Notes: generated from the letters alone by a model not told the origin. A stretch of 64,000 nucleotides of DNA from Leadbetterella sp964423865 (GCA_964423865.1 CAYRGN010000003.1:75646-139645); one strand, 5' to 3'. Counted from the first letter of the stretch, positions 18,179 through 28,366 are shown. Numbers and translations are program-made.

Positions 18179-19168
18179 CCGGGGCATGGGGCTTACGCTC
18201 TGATCCGTGAAATTGCCTGCCAGGTACTGGTAGTAGGCGGCCATAGCGATCATCCCGGCATTGTCTGTACAATATTGGAAATCGGGAATGTATATATTCC
18301 ATCCTTGTTTTTGGGCTTCCTGCTCCAGGGCTTTTCTCAGTCCGCGGTTGGCCGAAACCCCTCCGGCCAGGGCAATTTCCCTGATCCGGTATTTTTTGGC
18401 CGCTTTCCGAAGTTTGTTCAGTAGCATACGGATTAGGGTGTGCTGGTAAGAAGCGCAGATATCGGCCATGTTTTCCTGTACAAAATCTTCTCCTTTTTCC
18501 CGGATAAAGTAAAGAAGTGAAGTTTTGATACCGCTAAAGGAGAACTTCAGCTCCGGCATCTCGGAAAGGGGGAAGGGGAAGGCGTCGGGGTTTCCCTGGG
18601 CGGCAAGCCGGTCTATCTGAGGGCCGCCGGGATAGCCCAGTCCCAGCATTTTGGCGGCTTTATCAAAGGCTTCGCCTACGGCGTCGTCGGCCGTTTCGCC
18701 GATCACCTCCATGTCCACGTGGCTTTTGACCATCACCAGCTGGGTATGTCCGCCGCTCACGGTCAGGCAGATAAAGGGAAAATCCGGGCGAGGGTCATCG
18801 ATAAAATGGGCCAGCACGTGGGCCTGCATGTGGTTGACTTCCACAAGGGGGATGTGTAGCCCGAGGGCGAAGGCCTTGGCAAAGGAAGTGCCCACCAGGA
18901 GGGAACCCAACAGGCCCGGCCCGCGGGTAAACGCCACGGCGGAAAGCTCGGTTTTATCCACCTTCGCATCTGCCAGCGCTTCCTGTACCACCCGCACGAT
19001 ATCCTGCTGGTGGGCGCGGGAGGCCAGTTCCGGTACTACTCCCCCGTAAGTGGAGTGAATCACCTGCGATGCCACAATGTTATTCAGTATTTCACCGTTT
19101 TTAATAACCGCGGCGGAGGTTTCATCGCAGGATGATTCAATGGCCAGAAGGGTAATATCGTTGTTCAT
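18167..19168 (-). CDS. tsaD: tRNA N6-adenosine threonylcarbamoyltransferase
   Basis: TsaD transfers threonylcarbamoyl to A37 of ANN-decoding tRNAs, with TsaB and TsaE. The 333-residue protein shows the ASKHA/Kae1 fold: LLAIESSCDETSAAV at the start, the metal-binding HMQAHVLAH (about residues 112-120), TVSGGHTQLV and AGGVSANRGLR, then CTDNAGMIA near the end. It is divergent from tamB across 68 bp. A TATTTTTG box at 19218-19225 could be its -7 element, but no TTG is well placed. The last two codons and stop lie inside a dispersed AGCT repeat, so the extreme C-terminus is repeat-derived. Confidence 0.96.
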   Translation of the reverse strand: MNNDITLLAIESSCDETSAAVIKNGEILNNIVASQVIHSTYGGVVPELASRAHQQDIVRVVQEALADAKVDKTELSAVAFTRGPGLLGSLLVGTSFAKAFALGLHIPLVEVNHMQAHVLAHFIDDPRPDFPFICLTVSGGHTQLVMVKSHVDMEVIGETADDAVGEAFDKAAKMLGLGYPGGPQIDRLAAQGNPDAFPFPLSEMPELKFSFSGIKTSLLYFIREKGEDFVQENMADICASYQHTLIRMLLNKLRKAAKKYRIREIALAGGVSANRGLRKALEQEAQKQGWNIYIPDFQYCTDNAGMIAMAAYYQYLAGNFTDQSVSPMPRMKL

Positions 19169-19236
19169 TCTTTTTTATTATCAGTAAAATGTAAGATTTT
19201 TGCGGACAGGTAATTTGCAAAAATAACAAAATAGTA

Positions 19237-22200
19237 TTGAAGCGTATAATCAGGATAGGAATCACCACCGTTTCTTATGCCCTTTTGGGGGTATTGATGG
19301 TGCTTTTTACCGCATTTTACGCTTTGCAACTCCCCGAGGTACAGACCCGCCTCGGCAATGAGGCCATGCAATGGCTCACAGAAAGGTTGGGCGGAAATGT
19401 ATCGGTGAGTAAGGTAAGAATTACCTGGTTTGATAAGGTGGTGCTGGAAGACCTGAACATCAAAGACCACCAGGATCGGAATATGATTTACGTGCGGGAA
19501 GTATACGCCGATGTAGGCACCAACTTGAATTTCGACCTGGATAAGCTCTTTGAATACACCCCGGGGCAGGGGTGGAGATCGCTGAAATTCAGACCGGAGA
19601 AAATCATACGATTCGACAATAACCTGGATTTTGTGACCCTCACCAACCCGGAAGCCTATTTTATCCGCGACAGGAAGGGTATGCTGAACTTTGATTATTG
19701 GCTCCTGGAAATAGATAAGCTGACGCAGAAGGAAAAGCGGGGGAATAAACCGGTGAAACCTTTTACCTTAGACAATGTACATATCAAAGACGGCATAGTC
19801 AGTATTGTCACCGAACACAGTAAACGGCGTACCGACGGCACCTTTGATTTTGCCAATTTTGAGTTCCGGCGCCTGAACGCCAGCCTGGAACAGCTCTCTT
19901 TCAAACGGGATACGATCCTGCTGGTTTCCAAAAATCTTTCCGCGAAAGACGATTTCAGCGCGCTGGAGATCCGTAACGCTACCGGCCGTTTTTTTCATTG
20001 CAGGCAGGGCATACGCCTCGATAACTTCCAGGCTTTCCTGAACGATTCTCATCTGCAAAACCGCTTGTATTTCAGTTATAGCCGTCCTTCTGATTTCGGC
20101 GATTTTTTCAATAAGGTCCATATCGATGCCGATATGCGGAACTCGGTGCTTCAGGCCCGGGATATCGGGCTTTTTATTCCTTTGATGCAAAATTTTAAGG
20201 AGGAATACCGGGTAACCTCCCGCCTGAACGGCACGGTGGCCGAGCTGGCGCTGAAAGACATGACCATTGAGTTTGGCAAGGGTTCCCGGGTTACCGGCGA
20301 TGCCCGGCTGTCAGGCTTGCCCGAACTGAAAACCACGCGCAGTAAACTGAATCTGAAATCGTCTGTTCTCCTCGCTGCGGATATCGCCCAGTATTCTTCC
20401 AACGAAAATTACCGGAAGTATATTGAGAAGGTAGAAAGACTTAATTTTTCCGGTACGTTTAACGGGCGATACAATGATTTTCAGTCGCGCCCGCGTCTTG
20501 TTTCTCCCCGCCTCGGTGAAATTGTAGGGGAAGTCAAAGTGAAAGCGGGGAAAGTGCTGGAATATTCCGGAAATCTCCTGGTAAATGAATTTAAGGTGGG
20601 GGAATTCCTGGGCAATCCCCAGCTGGGCGAGATCACGTTTCACGGCAAGATCAACGGCCTCGGGCGGGAGCTGGAGGAAGCCCGGATACACCTCGACGGA
20701 CATGTGAGCGCTATTGACTTCAAAGGCTACCGCTACCGGAATATGGAGGTGGACGGCAACCTGGGCCAGTCGCTTTTCGACGGAAAAATCAGCATCGATG
20801 AACCCAATATCCGGGCGGATGTAGAAGGGAAAATCGACTTCAACCGGGAGGTAAACGCTTTCAATATCGAAGGGTTTGTGGGTTATGCCAACCTGAAAGC
20901 CCTGGGTTTTACCGCCCGCGATTTCATGCTCCGTTCCCGCCTGAATTTCGACTTTAAGGGCAACCGCCTGGACGACTGGCTGGGAGAAGCCAGCTTCTCC
21001 AGCCTGGAGCTGCACGAAGGTGATAAGACCCTGAACGTAGACTCCATGTATTTCTTCTCCGACCTGATCGGGAAAGAGAGGAGCTTTAAGGTGGAATCCG
21101 AGTTTTTCAATGCCGGTATCCGGGGCGACTTTGTACCCAGTAGGTTAATGATGGATGTCTACGACTTTGTTTCGGAGCAGCTGATGTATTTCCAGACCAC
21201 CGAAGAAGAACGAAAGGCCTATTATTCCCTGAAGGAACAAACCAAAGATTACAGTACGGAACGCTACGGGTCGATTTTCAATGTACGGTTTAACCGTCCG
21301 GCGCCCTTCTTCGATTTCTTTGCCCCCGAGGTTAACGTGGCAAAAAATACGTACATAAACGGGCGTTACGAAGCCGGCCTGACCAGCACCCTGGAGATTT
21401 CCGGGAATACGGACACGCTTTTCGTGTCCGGTAACGAGTTTTATTCTACCGTGGTGGACTATTACGCTACCAAGGAAATTTTGTCGCCGGCGGTGGTCAA
21501 TAAAATCAGGGTGAAGTCGGATAAGCAGAAAATGGGAAATAATGTACTTACAGAAGAACTGGTGGTCAATGGCAACTGGGAAGGAACCAATACCCTGGAT
21601 TTCAGGACTTTTATTACCCAGGAAAACTCGGGAAGCCTGATCGATCTGAGAGGTCGCCTGGATTTCTACGAGGAAGGATTCCGCCTGAGCTTGCTTCCCG
21701 ACCAGACCGTGCTGAGACTGATTGATATGGACTGGGCTTTTGCCCCCGATAACCTCATCGATTTTCGGAAAAGACGGGTCACTTTTCATCATTTTGATAT
21801 CCGGGGAGGAGATGACCAGTATATTGGGCTGAACGGCAGTCTGTCGAGTAACCCTGCGGATGTCCTTACCCTGGCGGTAGATGAATTCAATATCGAAAAC
21901 CTGCTTCCTTTTATGAATGTGGAGCTACGCGGTATAGCCAACGGTAACCTCCGCCTACAGAATTTCTTTACCAACCGTATGTACGAGAGTAACCTGCATG
22001 TCACGGATTTTTACTACAAGAAAAGCCTGGTGGGTACGGTGACTACGTCGGCCTTGTGGGATGAAAACCGCGAGCGTCTGAACCTGGAAGGAAGCGTTTT
22101 CCGGAATATGGAGGAAATTCTAAAGCTGGACGGTTTCTATACTCCCGGGAAAGGAAATCAGGCCCTGGAGATGGAGGGCGCCCTGAGAAACGCGGATATG

Positions 22201-23856
22201 GAGATGTTCCTGGGAATGACGGGAGACGTATTTTCTGAACTCAACGGAAAGGCCAACGGCAGTTTTAAGGTGAGCGGCACACCCCGGCGCCCGGTTTTTA
22301 ACGGTGGCATTGATATCAGCAACGGCTCTCTGAAAGTGGCGGTTTCGGGGACTTCCCTTTATTTTGAAGATAAGATCCTGCTCACGGATCAGGGTTTTGT
22401 ACTGCCGGAGGCCGGGGTGGAGGTGACGGATACCCCCGGCGGAAATACGGCCCGGCTCACCGGCGGAGTCTATTACCGGAACATTCCCGGGTTTTCCATT
22501 GACCTCCGGGCCGACATTAACGGGCGGACCGGCTTTAAGCTCATGGATATCCCGGCGTATAGCAACGATTATATTTTCGGAACGGCCTTTGTCAATGGAG
22601 ACGTACACCTGGGCGGTGATTTTGACAACCTGGTGGTGTCTGGTAACCTCAGCAGCCGGGAAGGAACCGCCATTACCATTCCCACCGATGGGAATACCCA
22701 GGTAGACACCCGCCAGGAGGGTATTCCTTTCCTGAAAAGGGAAATAGCCCACGCAGGTTCTCTGGTTAACCGGAGAAAAGCACCTCTGGTCAAGACCGGT
22801 GGCGTACGGCTGGCCTTTAACCTTACCCTGACGCCTGAGGCCCAGGGAGAGATCATCTTTGACCGTACCAACAATGACGTGCTGAGCCTGTATGGCGACG
22901 GTCGCCTCAGCGTATTGTACGACAGCCGCGGAGAATTTACCATTAACGGCCCCTATAATGTGCGGGGCGGAAAGTATTTCTTTAGTTTTCAGAACCTCGC
23001 TTCCCTGAGAAGATTTGACATTGCCGATAACAGCAAAATTACGTTTAACGGAGATCCTTTTGAGGCTATACCGGATATTAAGGCTACCTATACGGCCAAT
23101 ATCTCCCTGAGTAAGGTGTCGCCCCAGATGACCAATTCCTCTGCCCGGTTTCCGGCCTATGTAAATGTATTTTTGACCGACAGGCTTCTCACGCCCACTA
23201 TTCGTTATAATATTGAATTTGATCTGAAACAAATTCCCATCAGCGGGCAAACCGATATCCTGGCATTTGAACAACGCCTGAGCAATGACGAGCAGTTACT
23301 CAGCCGGAATGTTTCCAGTATACTGGTATTTAACGAGGTATTCCCTGACAATAACCTGGCCGACGCCATTACTCAGCAGTTCCTGATCGACAATATCAGC
23401 AGCCTGCTCTCCAACCAGATCGGCAACCTGGCCAATAAACTCAATCCCAACCTGGAATTTGGGGTGAGATTTGGCGATTTCCGGGAAAATATACTGAACA
23501 ATATGCAGCTCGATTTTAGTTATAAATTTTTAAACAACCGGGTGAAACTCAGTGGGAAAGGCGCTTTTGTCAATAGCCTGGAGAACAGCATCAGTTTGAA
23601 TACCAATACCTACGGACAGCTCTCGGTGGGAGGAGAACTGGAATACCTTATTTCAGACGACGGCGCCTACCGGTTCAAACTGTACTCCCGCAGTGTGCCT
23701 ACCAATTATTACGTGTTTTATTCCCAGGGAAACGTGGTAGTTTCCGGCGGAAGCCTGATCATTTCAAGAAATTTCAATTCATTCTTTAGAAAAAAGGACA
23801 CGGGTAGTATACCTTTGGGAGTAGGCTCGGAAAGAGGAGTTGATAATGGTCAATGA
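19237..23856 (+). CDS. TamB-like translocation and assembly module protein (AsmA/DUF490 family)
   Basis: The 1539-residue protein starts at TTG (MKRIIRIGITTVSYALLGVL), giving one N-terminal membrane anchor, followed by a very long beta-rich region that should span the periplasm as a hydrophobic groove. The C-terminal third has the DUF490 signature (YNVRGGKYFFSFQNLASL, then LTDRLLTPTIRYNIEFDLK and a repetitive beta end). TamB-family proteins are linked to outer-membrane protein assembly and to phospholipid transport between membranes. Bacteroidota copies are usually not next to a TamA-like gene, as here. No ATG is available near the start without losing the anchor. Confidence 0.9.
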   Translation: MKRIIRIGITTVSYALLGVLMVLFTAFYALQLPEVQTRLGNEAMQWLTERLGGNVSVSKVRITWFDKVVLEDLNIKDHQDRNMIYVREVYADVGTNLNFDLDKLFEYTPGQGWRSLKFRPEKIIRFDNNLDFVTLTNPEAYFIRDRKGMLNFDYWLLEIDKLTQKEKRGNKPVKPFTLDNVHIKDGIVSIVTEHSKRRTDGTFDFANFEFRRLNASLEQLSFKRDTILLVSKNLSAKDDFSALEIRNATGRFFHCRQGIRLDNFQAFLNDSHLQNRLYFSYSRPSDFGDFFNKVHIDADMRNSVLQARDIGLFIPLMQNFKEEYRVTSRLNGTVAELALKDMTIEFGKGSRVTGDARLSGLPELKTTRSKLNLKSSVLLAADIAQYSSNENYRKYIEKVERLNFSGTFNGRYNDFQSRPRLVSPRLGEIVGEVKVKAGKVLEYSGNLLVNEFKVGEFLGNPQLGEITFHGKINGLGRELEEARIHLDGHVSAIDFKGYRYRNMEVDGNLGQSLFDGKISIDEPNIRADVEGKIDFNREVNAFNIEGFVGYANLKALGFTARDFMLRSRLNFDFKGNRLDDWLGEASFSSLELHEGDKTLNVDSMYFFSDLIGKERSFKVESEFFNAGIRGDFVPSRLMMDVYDFVSEQLMYFQTTEEERKAYYSLKEQTKDYSTERYGSIFNVRFNRPAPFFDFFAPEVNVAKNTYINGRYEAGLTSTLEISGNTDTLFVSGNEFYSTVVDYYATKEILSPAVVNKIRVKSDKQKMGNNVLTEELVVNGNWEGTNTLDFRTFITQENSGSLIDLRGRLDFYEEGFRLSLLPDQTVLRLIDMDWAFAPDNLIDFRKRRVTFHHFDIRGGDDQYIGLNGSLSSNPADVLTLAVDEFNIENLLPFMNVELRGIANGNLRLQNFFTNRMYESNLHVTDFYYKKSLVGTVTTSALWDENRERLNLEGSVFRNMEEILKLDGFYTPGKGNQALEMEGALRNADMEMFLGMTGDVFSELNGKANGSFKVSGTPRRPVFNGGIDISNGSLKVAVSGTSLYFEDKILLTDQGFVLPEAGVEVTDTPGGNTARLTGGVYYRNIPGFSIDLRADINGRTGFKLMDIPAYSNDYIFGTAFVNGDVHLGGDFDNLVVSGNLSSREGTAITIPTDGNTQVDTRQEGIPFLKREIAHAGSLVNRRKAPLVKTGGVRLAFNLTLTPEAQGEIIFDRTNNDVLSLYGDGRLSVLYDSRGEFTINGPYNVRGGKYFFSFQNLASLRRFDIADNSKITFNGDPFEAIPDIKATYTANISLSKVSPQMTNSSARFPAYVNVFLTDRLLTPTIRYNIEFDLKQIPISGQTDILAFEQRLSNDEQLLSRNVSSILVFNEVFPDNNLADAITQQFLIDNISSLLSNQIGNLANKLNPNLEFGVRFGDFRENILNNMQLDFSYKFLNNRVKLSGKGAFVNSLENSISLNTNTYGQLSVGGELEYLISDDGAYRFKLYSRSVPTNYYVFYSQGNVVVSGGSLIISRNFNSFFRKKDTGSIPLGVGSERGVDNGQ

Positions 23857-23884
23857 TCAATTGTTAATGCTCAACTCATTTGAG

Positions 23885-24185
23885 TACAATTACGAATTAA
23901 AAATTACGAATTACGCGGGCTTCGACAGCTCGTGCCCTTCGACAAGCTCAGGGTGACAATGGGTACGTATTGGGTGCTACTGTCACCCTGAGCTTGTCGA
24001 AGGGCACTGCTCGGAACTCAGTTCTCGGAGCTACGCTCGAACTGACAATGGCAACACCCGCGCTATTGTCACCCTGAGCTTGACGAAGGGCACTACTCGG
24101 AACTAAGAACTCGGTTCTCAAGAGCTGCGCTCGAACTGACAATGGAAACACCCGTACTGTCACCCTGAGCCTGTCGAAGGGTACT
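23885..24185. repeat. Compound dispersed repeats between tamB and dnaB
   Basis: The spacer holds ATTACGAATTAAAAATTACG, then inverted copies of GTCACCCTGAGCTTGTCGAA (at about 23935-23960 and 23980-24006) and two roughly 100-bp repeats that each contain GAGCTACGCTCGAACTGACA-like and CACCCTGAGC-like parts. No gene or clear promoter is visible. The array ends about 15 bp before dnaB. Confidence 0.85.
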
Positions 24186-24197
24186 ACTATCTTAATT

Positions 24198-25661
24198 ATG
24201 GCACAAAGAAGAAGATTACCGGAAAAAAAGCGGCGGAACCCGGAACAGACCCTGGAGTTTCAGCAGTCTTCGCATATTGTGGAGCTGGAGGCGTCTGTGC
24301 TGGGCGGGGTAATCCGGGAAAAGGATGCCCTGACCATGGTCATCGATATCCTGAAGCCCGACAGCTTCATATCGGAGAAGCATGAGGCCATATACCAGGC
24401 CATTCTTCTTCTTTTTGGGAAATCGGAACCGGTAGATCTTCTGACCATTACCAACCAGTTGCGGCAGACAGGCGAGCTGGAATTCATCGGCGGACCGGCC
24501 TATCTGGCCAGGATTACGGCCCGGAAAGTTTCCACCCACATTGAGAGAGACGCACGGATCATCCTGCAATATGCCATTCAGCGCAGCATTATGCGCATAA
24601 TGGACGAGGTGCTGCATAAGGCCCAGGAAGATACGACGGATGTTTTTAACCTGCTGGATGCCACCGAGCAGAGTTTGAGGGATATCCAGGAAGGCAATTT
24701 GAATAAAAATATTCCCGATCTGCAATTGGTGGTACAAAAGGCTATCCAGGAACTTAAAAACAAAGAAGACCAGGAAGCCGGGGTGGCGAGTGTACCCTCG
24801 GGTTTCCCTACCCTTGACCGGATCACGGGCGGGTGGCATAACACCGAGCTGATCATTATAGCGGCCCGGCCCGGTATGGGCAAGACTGCGTTTGTGGTTT
24901 CCGCCCTGAGGAATGCCGCCATCGACTACAAAATGCCGGTGGCTCTGTTTTCACTGGAGATGTCTTCCCAGCAGGTGATGTACCGCCTGATTTCCGCGGA
25001 GGCCGAAGTAGATTCCCAGAAACTCCGGAAGGGGGATCTGGAAACCGACGACTGGAAGGCCATTCACTCCCGCCTGAATAACCTGGATAATGCCCCCATC
25101 TATATTGATGACACCCCGGCGCTTTCGGTGCTGGAATTGCGTACCAAGGCCCGTCGTCTGAAAGCTTTTCACAATATCAAACTTCTGATTGTAGATTACC
25201 TCCAGCTCATGACTGCGGGGAATGGCCGTACCGGCATGAACCGGGAGCAGGAAATCGCCACCATTTCCCGTTCTTTAAAAACCATTGCCAAGGAGTTGAA
25301 TATTCCTGTGATCGCGCTTTCTCAGCTGAGCCGTTCGGTAGAGTCACGCCCAGACAAGCGCCCTATGCTTTCTGACCTCCGGGAATCGGGCTCTATTGAG
25401 CAAGACGCCGACGTGGTAATGTTTCTTTACCGCCCGGAATACTATCAACTGGAGGAAACCGAAAACGGGGAAAGTACCAAAGGACTGGCGGAGGTGATTA
25501 TTGCCAAAAACCGGAGCGGCTCGGTAGACAGCGCCAAGTTGAGATTTATAGGGAAATATACGCGTTTTTCCGAGTTCGACGGCTTCATTGCCAGTCCGGA
25601 AGAGTACGAGGAACGCAGCGGGATAAAGACGCTGGGCAGCAAGGCGAACGATCTGACTTAA
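24198..25661 (+). CDS. dnaB: Replicative DNA helicase DnaB
   Basis: DnaB is the hexameric 5'-3' helicase of the replication fork. The 487-residue protein has the N-terminal scaffold domain (SSHIVELEASVLGGVIREKD), a linker, and the RecA-like domain with Walker A ARPGMGKTA near residue 230, VALFSLEMSSQQV, LLIVDYLQLMTAG (Walker B) and ALSQLSRSVESRPDKRPMLS. The length is normal and no intein interrupts the usual insertion sites. The leader is composed of dispersed repeats up to TACTACTATCTTAATT before the ATG. Confidence 0.97.
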   Translation: MAQRRRLPEKKRRNPEQTLEFQQSSHIVELEASVLGGVIREKDALTMVIDILKPDSFISEKHEAIYQAILLLFGKSEPVDLLTITNQLRQTGELEFIGGPAYLARITARKVSTHIERDARIILQYAIQRSIMRIMDEVLHKAQEDTTDVFNLLDATEQSLRDIQEGNLNKNIPDLQLVVQKAIQELKNKEDQEAGVASVPSGFPTLDRITGGWHNTELIIIAARPGMGKTAFVVSALRNAAIDYKMPVALFSLEMSSQQVMYRLISAEAEVDSQKLRKGDLETDDWKAIHSRLNNLDNAPIYIDDTPALSVLELRTKARRLKAFHNIKLLIVDYLQLMTAGNGRTGMNREQEIATISRSLKTIAKELNIPVIALSQLSRSVESRPDKRPMLSDLRESGSIEQDADVVMFLYRPEYYQLEETENGESTKGLAEVIIAKNRSGSVDSAKLRFIGKYTRFSEFDGFIASPEEYEERSGIKTLGSKANDLT

Positions 25662-25687
25662 ATTCTTAATGGGGGGGGCAAAAGAGG

Positions 25688-25758
25688 TCGGTTCTCGACT
25701 ACGCTCGAACTGACACTTTCACCGTTGGCTTGTCAGTTCGAGCGTAGTCGAGAACCGA
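25688..25758. repeat. 28-bp perfect inverted repeat between convergent genes
   Basis: Arms at 25688-25715 and 25731-25758 are exact reverse complements (TCGGTTCTCGACTACGCTCG at the left) around a 15-nt loop. Lying between the ends of dnaB and the metalloprotease, the hairpin could act as a bidirectional transcription end, though it lacks a T-run. It is the cleanest palindromic copy of the family seen at 1559-1686. Confidence 0.9.
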
Positions 25759-25776
25759 ATAGGCTCTATACAATCC

Positions 25777-28302
25777 TTATTTTTTCTCCAGCGCGTCGTT
25801 GATACGGGCCACCAGATCCTGTACGTGGTATTTGCTGACTTTGTCGCTCATTCTGGAAGAGGCGCTGTTCAGCTCACTTTTCAGCGATACCAGCGTGCCG
25901 CGGATAATGGAGCTGAGGTCGGTCTGATTGTAATCAGGTCTTCCCGGAAGCGCGTTGGCGTTCAGCTGCTTCGTGAGGTTGGATACAAAAGCTTTCTGCA
26001 GGTTTCTGCGGAAAATATCAATAGAGGATCCTGACCTCAGTTCACTGAAAATACCGCTTTTCAGGCCGGTATACAGGTCATCCAGGGAATAGTACTTATT
26101 TCCCTGAGAAGAGGCTTCCATCAGGCGGGCCGCCCGGTCAGTTGAAAGCAGGCTGTTCAGTGTAGCTACTTGTAGGGTTTTGATGGATTCTACCCCGCTT
26201 TCCGGCCGGATTTTGTTCAGTACGTTAGGATCGATAATCCACTTGGGAGTAGTGAACAGTTGGGTATTCAGAAAGGCTACGGCTTCTACCTGCAACTCTT
26301 TGGGAACGATCTCGTACCGGTTGATTTCCATATCGTACGTCACCGGGGTGTCATAGATACCGCCCACGTATTTGGTCACGTGGCCCATGTAACGTCTGAA
26401 TTGACCGGTCAGGCTGTTGTACAGGGTGTTCAGCTCGCTGTAGCTTTCCCCGTCTTCTCTTGACCATTTTTCCAGCTCAGGAAGAATTCTTTTCAGGTTT
26501 TTGATCCCGTATTCCGATGCTTTTACGGCATTGTCGCCCAGGTCTTCGGTTTGGTAACGGGGGTCGTATGCGCTGATTTCCGTTCCGAAACGCAATCTGG
26601 GGTTTTTAACCGCTTCAGACGTCATTTTATGCAGGAGGGCTTTTTCGTCTTCCGCAGATTGGGCGTCGGGGAAGTAGGTGTACCCCCATTTGATGGCCCA
26701 TTTATCGTAATCTCCGATTTTAGGGAAGAAATGCTTCACACCGTCTTCGGGCTGAGCCACGTAGTTGAAACGAGCGTAGTCCATAATAGAAGAAGTATGA
26801 CCGTATTTTTCCTGGAATTCAGGATCACGTAGTTTTTCTACAGGAGTAGCGTTGCTGGCGCCCATGTTGTGGCGAAGCCCCAGGGTGTGGCCTACTTCGT
26901 GAGAAGAAACGAAACGGATCAACTCGCCCATCAGTTCATCGCTGAAACGCTTATTGCGGGCGGCGGGATCCACGGCCGCAGTCTGGATCATGTACCAGTC
27001 TCTCAGCAGGCTCATGATATTGTGGTACCAGCCGATATGGCTTTCCAGGATTTGTCCGCTTCTGGGGTCATGCACGTTCGGACCGTATGCATTCTGAATG
27101 TCTGCCGCGAAGTAGCGGATTACCGAGAACCGGGCGTCTTCCAGGCTCATGGTAGAGTCATTTTCCGGCCAGTATTCTCCCCGGATAGCGTTTTTCCATC
27201 CGGCTTCTTCAAATGCCGCCTGCCAGTCGTCTACCCCTGCTTTGATATATTTTTTCCATTTTTCAGGTGTAGCAGGGTCGATATAATACACGAGGGGATT
27301 TTTCGGTTCGATAAGTTCTCCTCTTTTCAGCCTGGCGAGGTCTTCCGCGTTTTTGGGTTCCAGTTTCCATCTTACGGCAAAAACATCACGGTCTGATTTA
27401 TGGGATTCTTCACCGAAAACACTGTACTGGTTCGCGAAGTAACCTACCCGTGCATCAAATGTACGCTTGCGCATAGGTTCTTTCGGCAGCAGCAGGAGGG
27501 AGGTATTGAACTCCATGGTCACCACACCCGCGCCGTAGCCTGCGGGGAAGTTCACCCCGATCTGGGGCGTAGGGGTCATAGAAATCCGGGGTGGAGTCAC
27601 CGAGAAGGTTTTTACCGTGCGGATCTCCGTATTGATCGGGTACGTATTGATCGATTCAATGAAAGACTTGTCTTTCTGGAAAGCGGTCAGGTTCAGCAGC
27701 TGCTTCCGGATAGGCGCGAGCGAGAAGGGCTGAAAATCACCGTCGAAAGTACTGGTGACGTCAATCACATAATTCTTGCCTTTACCCACATTGTGGATGG
27801 TTTGAATTTCGAAGTTCCCCACGATAGGGTCTACGCTGGAATTGGCCACCGATTGGGCGATAGGCTTGGTACTGTCGGGCGACATGATGATGTACGTCAC
27901 CGAACGCAGGAGGATGTTGTTATTGGGCCCTTTTTCCCACTTCACTACCTGGCGGTTTACTTCCTCTCCACCGAAAACTCCTCCGCCAGCGGGCGTTTTA
28001 GAGTAACGGGTAACGGCGATGATGTCTCTTCCAATCAGGGAATCCGGGATTTCGAAGTAGTATTTTTCACCTACTTTGTGTACGGTATGAAGCCCAATTT
28101 TGGTTTTGGCAGTGCTGTCTATGACCTCTTTATAGGGTTTCGGTCCTTTTTTGGGGGCTTCCGGCCTTTTCGGAGGCTCCGGCTTCTTCACTTCCTGTAC
28201 TACAGGTTTGGCCTCTTCTTTTTTCTTTTTCTTTTGGGCATCGGCGCTGAGGCTGAGCGAGACCGTAAATGCCGTGAGAAGTAATAGAACTTTTTTCAAC
28301 AT
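25777..28302 (-). CDS. Secreted zinc-dependent metalloprotease (DUF5118/DUF5117/DUF4953 type)
   Basis: A signal peptide (MLKKVLLLLTAFTVSLSLSA) precedes a Lys/Pro-rich linker (KKKKKEEAKPVV, KKPEPPKRPEAPKKGPK). The N-terminal domains match DUF5118 and DUF5117 in character (HKVGEKYYFEIPDSLIGRD, AVTRYSKTP). The metzincin site HEVGHTLGLRH is at about residues 467-477, followed by SIMDYARFNYVAQPEDG, which contains the Met-turn. The 841-residue length is normal. The protein is expected in the periplasm or on the surface, and its peptide substrate is unknown. Confidence 0.92.
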   Translation of the reverse strand: MLKKVLLLLTAFTVSLSLSADAQKKKKKEEAKPVVQEVKKPEPPKRPEAPKKGPKPYKEVIDSTAKTKIGLHTVHKVGEKYYFEIPDSLIGRDIIAVTRYSKTPAGGGVFGGEEVNRQVVKWEKGPNNNILLRSVTYIIMSPDSTKPIAQSVANSSVDPIVGNFEIQTIHNVGKGKNYVIDVTSTFDGDFQPFSLAPIRKQLLNLTAFQKDKSFIESINTYPINTEIRTVKTFSVTPPRISMTPTPQIGVNFPAGYGAGVVTMEFNTSLLLLPKEPMRKRTFDARVGYFANQYSVFGEESHKSDRDVFAVRWKLEPKNAEDLARLKRGELIEPKNPLVYYIDPATPEKWKKYIKAGVDDWQAAFEEAGWKNAIRGEYWPENDSTMSLEDARFSVIRYFAADIQNAYGPNVHDPRSGQILESHIGWYHNIMSLLRDWYMIQTAAVDPAARNKRFSDELMGELIRFVSSHEVGHTLGLRHNMGASNATPVEKLRDPEFQEKYGHTSSIMDYARFNYVAQPEDGVKHFFPKIGDYDKWAIKWGYTYFPDAQSAEDEKALLHKMTSEAVKNPRLRFGTEISAYDPRYQTEDLGDNAVKASEYGIKNLKRILPELEKWSREDGESYSELNTLYNSLTGQFRRYMGHVTKYVGGIYDTPVTYDMEINRYEIVPKELQVEAVAFLNTQLFTTPKWIIDPNVLNKIRPESGVESIKTLQVATLNSLLSTDRAARLMEASSQGNKYYSLDDLYTGLKSGIFSELRSGSSIDIFRRNLQKAFVSNLTKQLNANALPGRPDYNQTDLSSIIRGTLVSLKSELNSASSRMSDKVSKYHVQDLVARINDALEKK

Positions 28303-28336
28303 GATTAAAATTTAGAGTTAGTTTCTTAATGAGCTA

Positions 28337-28366
28337 TAAAAGTACGAAATTGGCGTGAGGTTTCAA
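28337..28366 (-). promoter_or_regulatory. Probable promoter of the metalloprotease gene
   Basis: On the minus strand TTG is followed after 19 bp by TACTTTTA, one base off the TAnnTTTG box. It lies 35 bp before the ATG, a normal distance for Bacteroidota. Confidence 0.5.

Noticed and set aside
22120..23274. 384-codon frame antisense to tamB
   Set aside because: Shadow of the tamB reading frame; composition and lack of motifs do not support coding.
24198..25661. Intein in DnaB
   Set aside because: The Walker A and downstream motifs are continuous and the protein has normal length.
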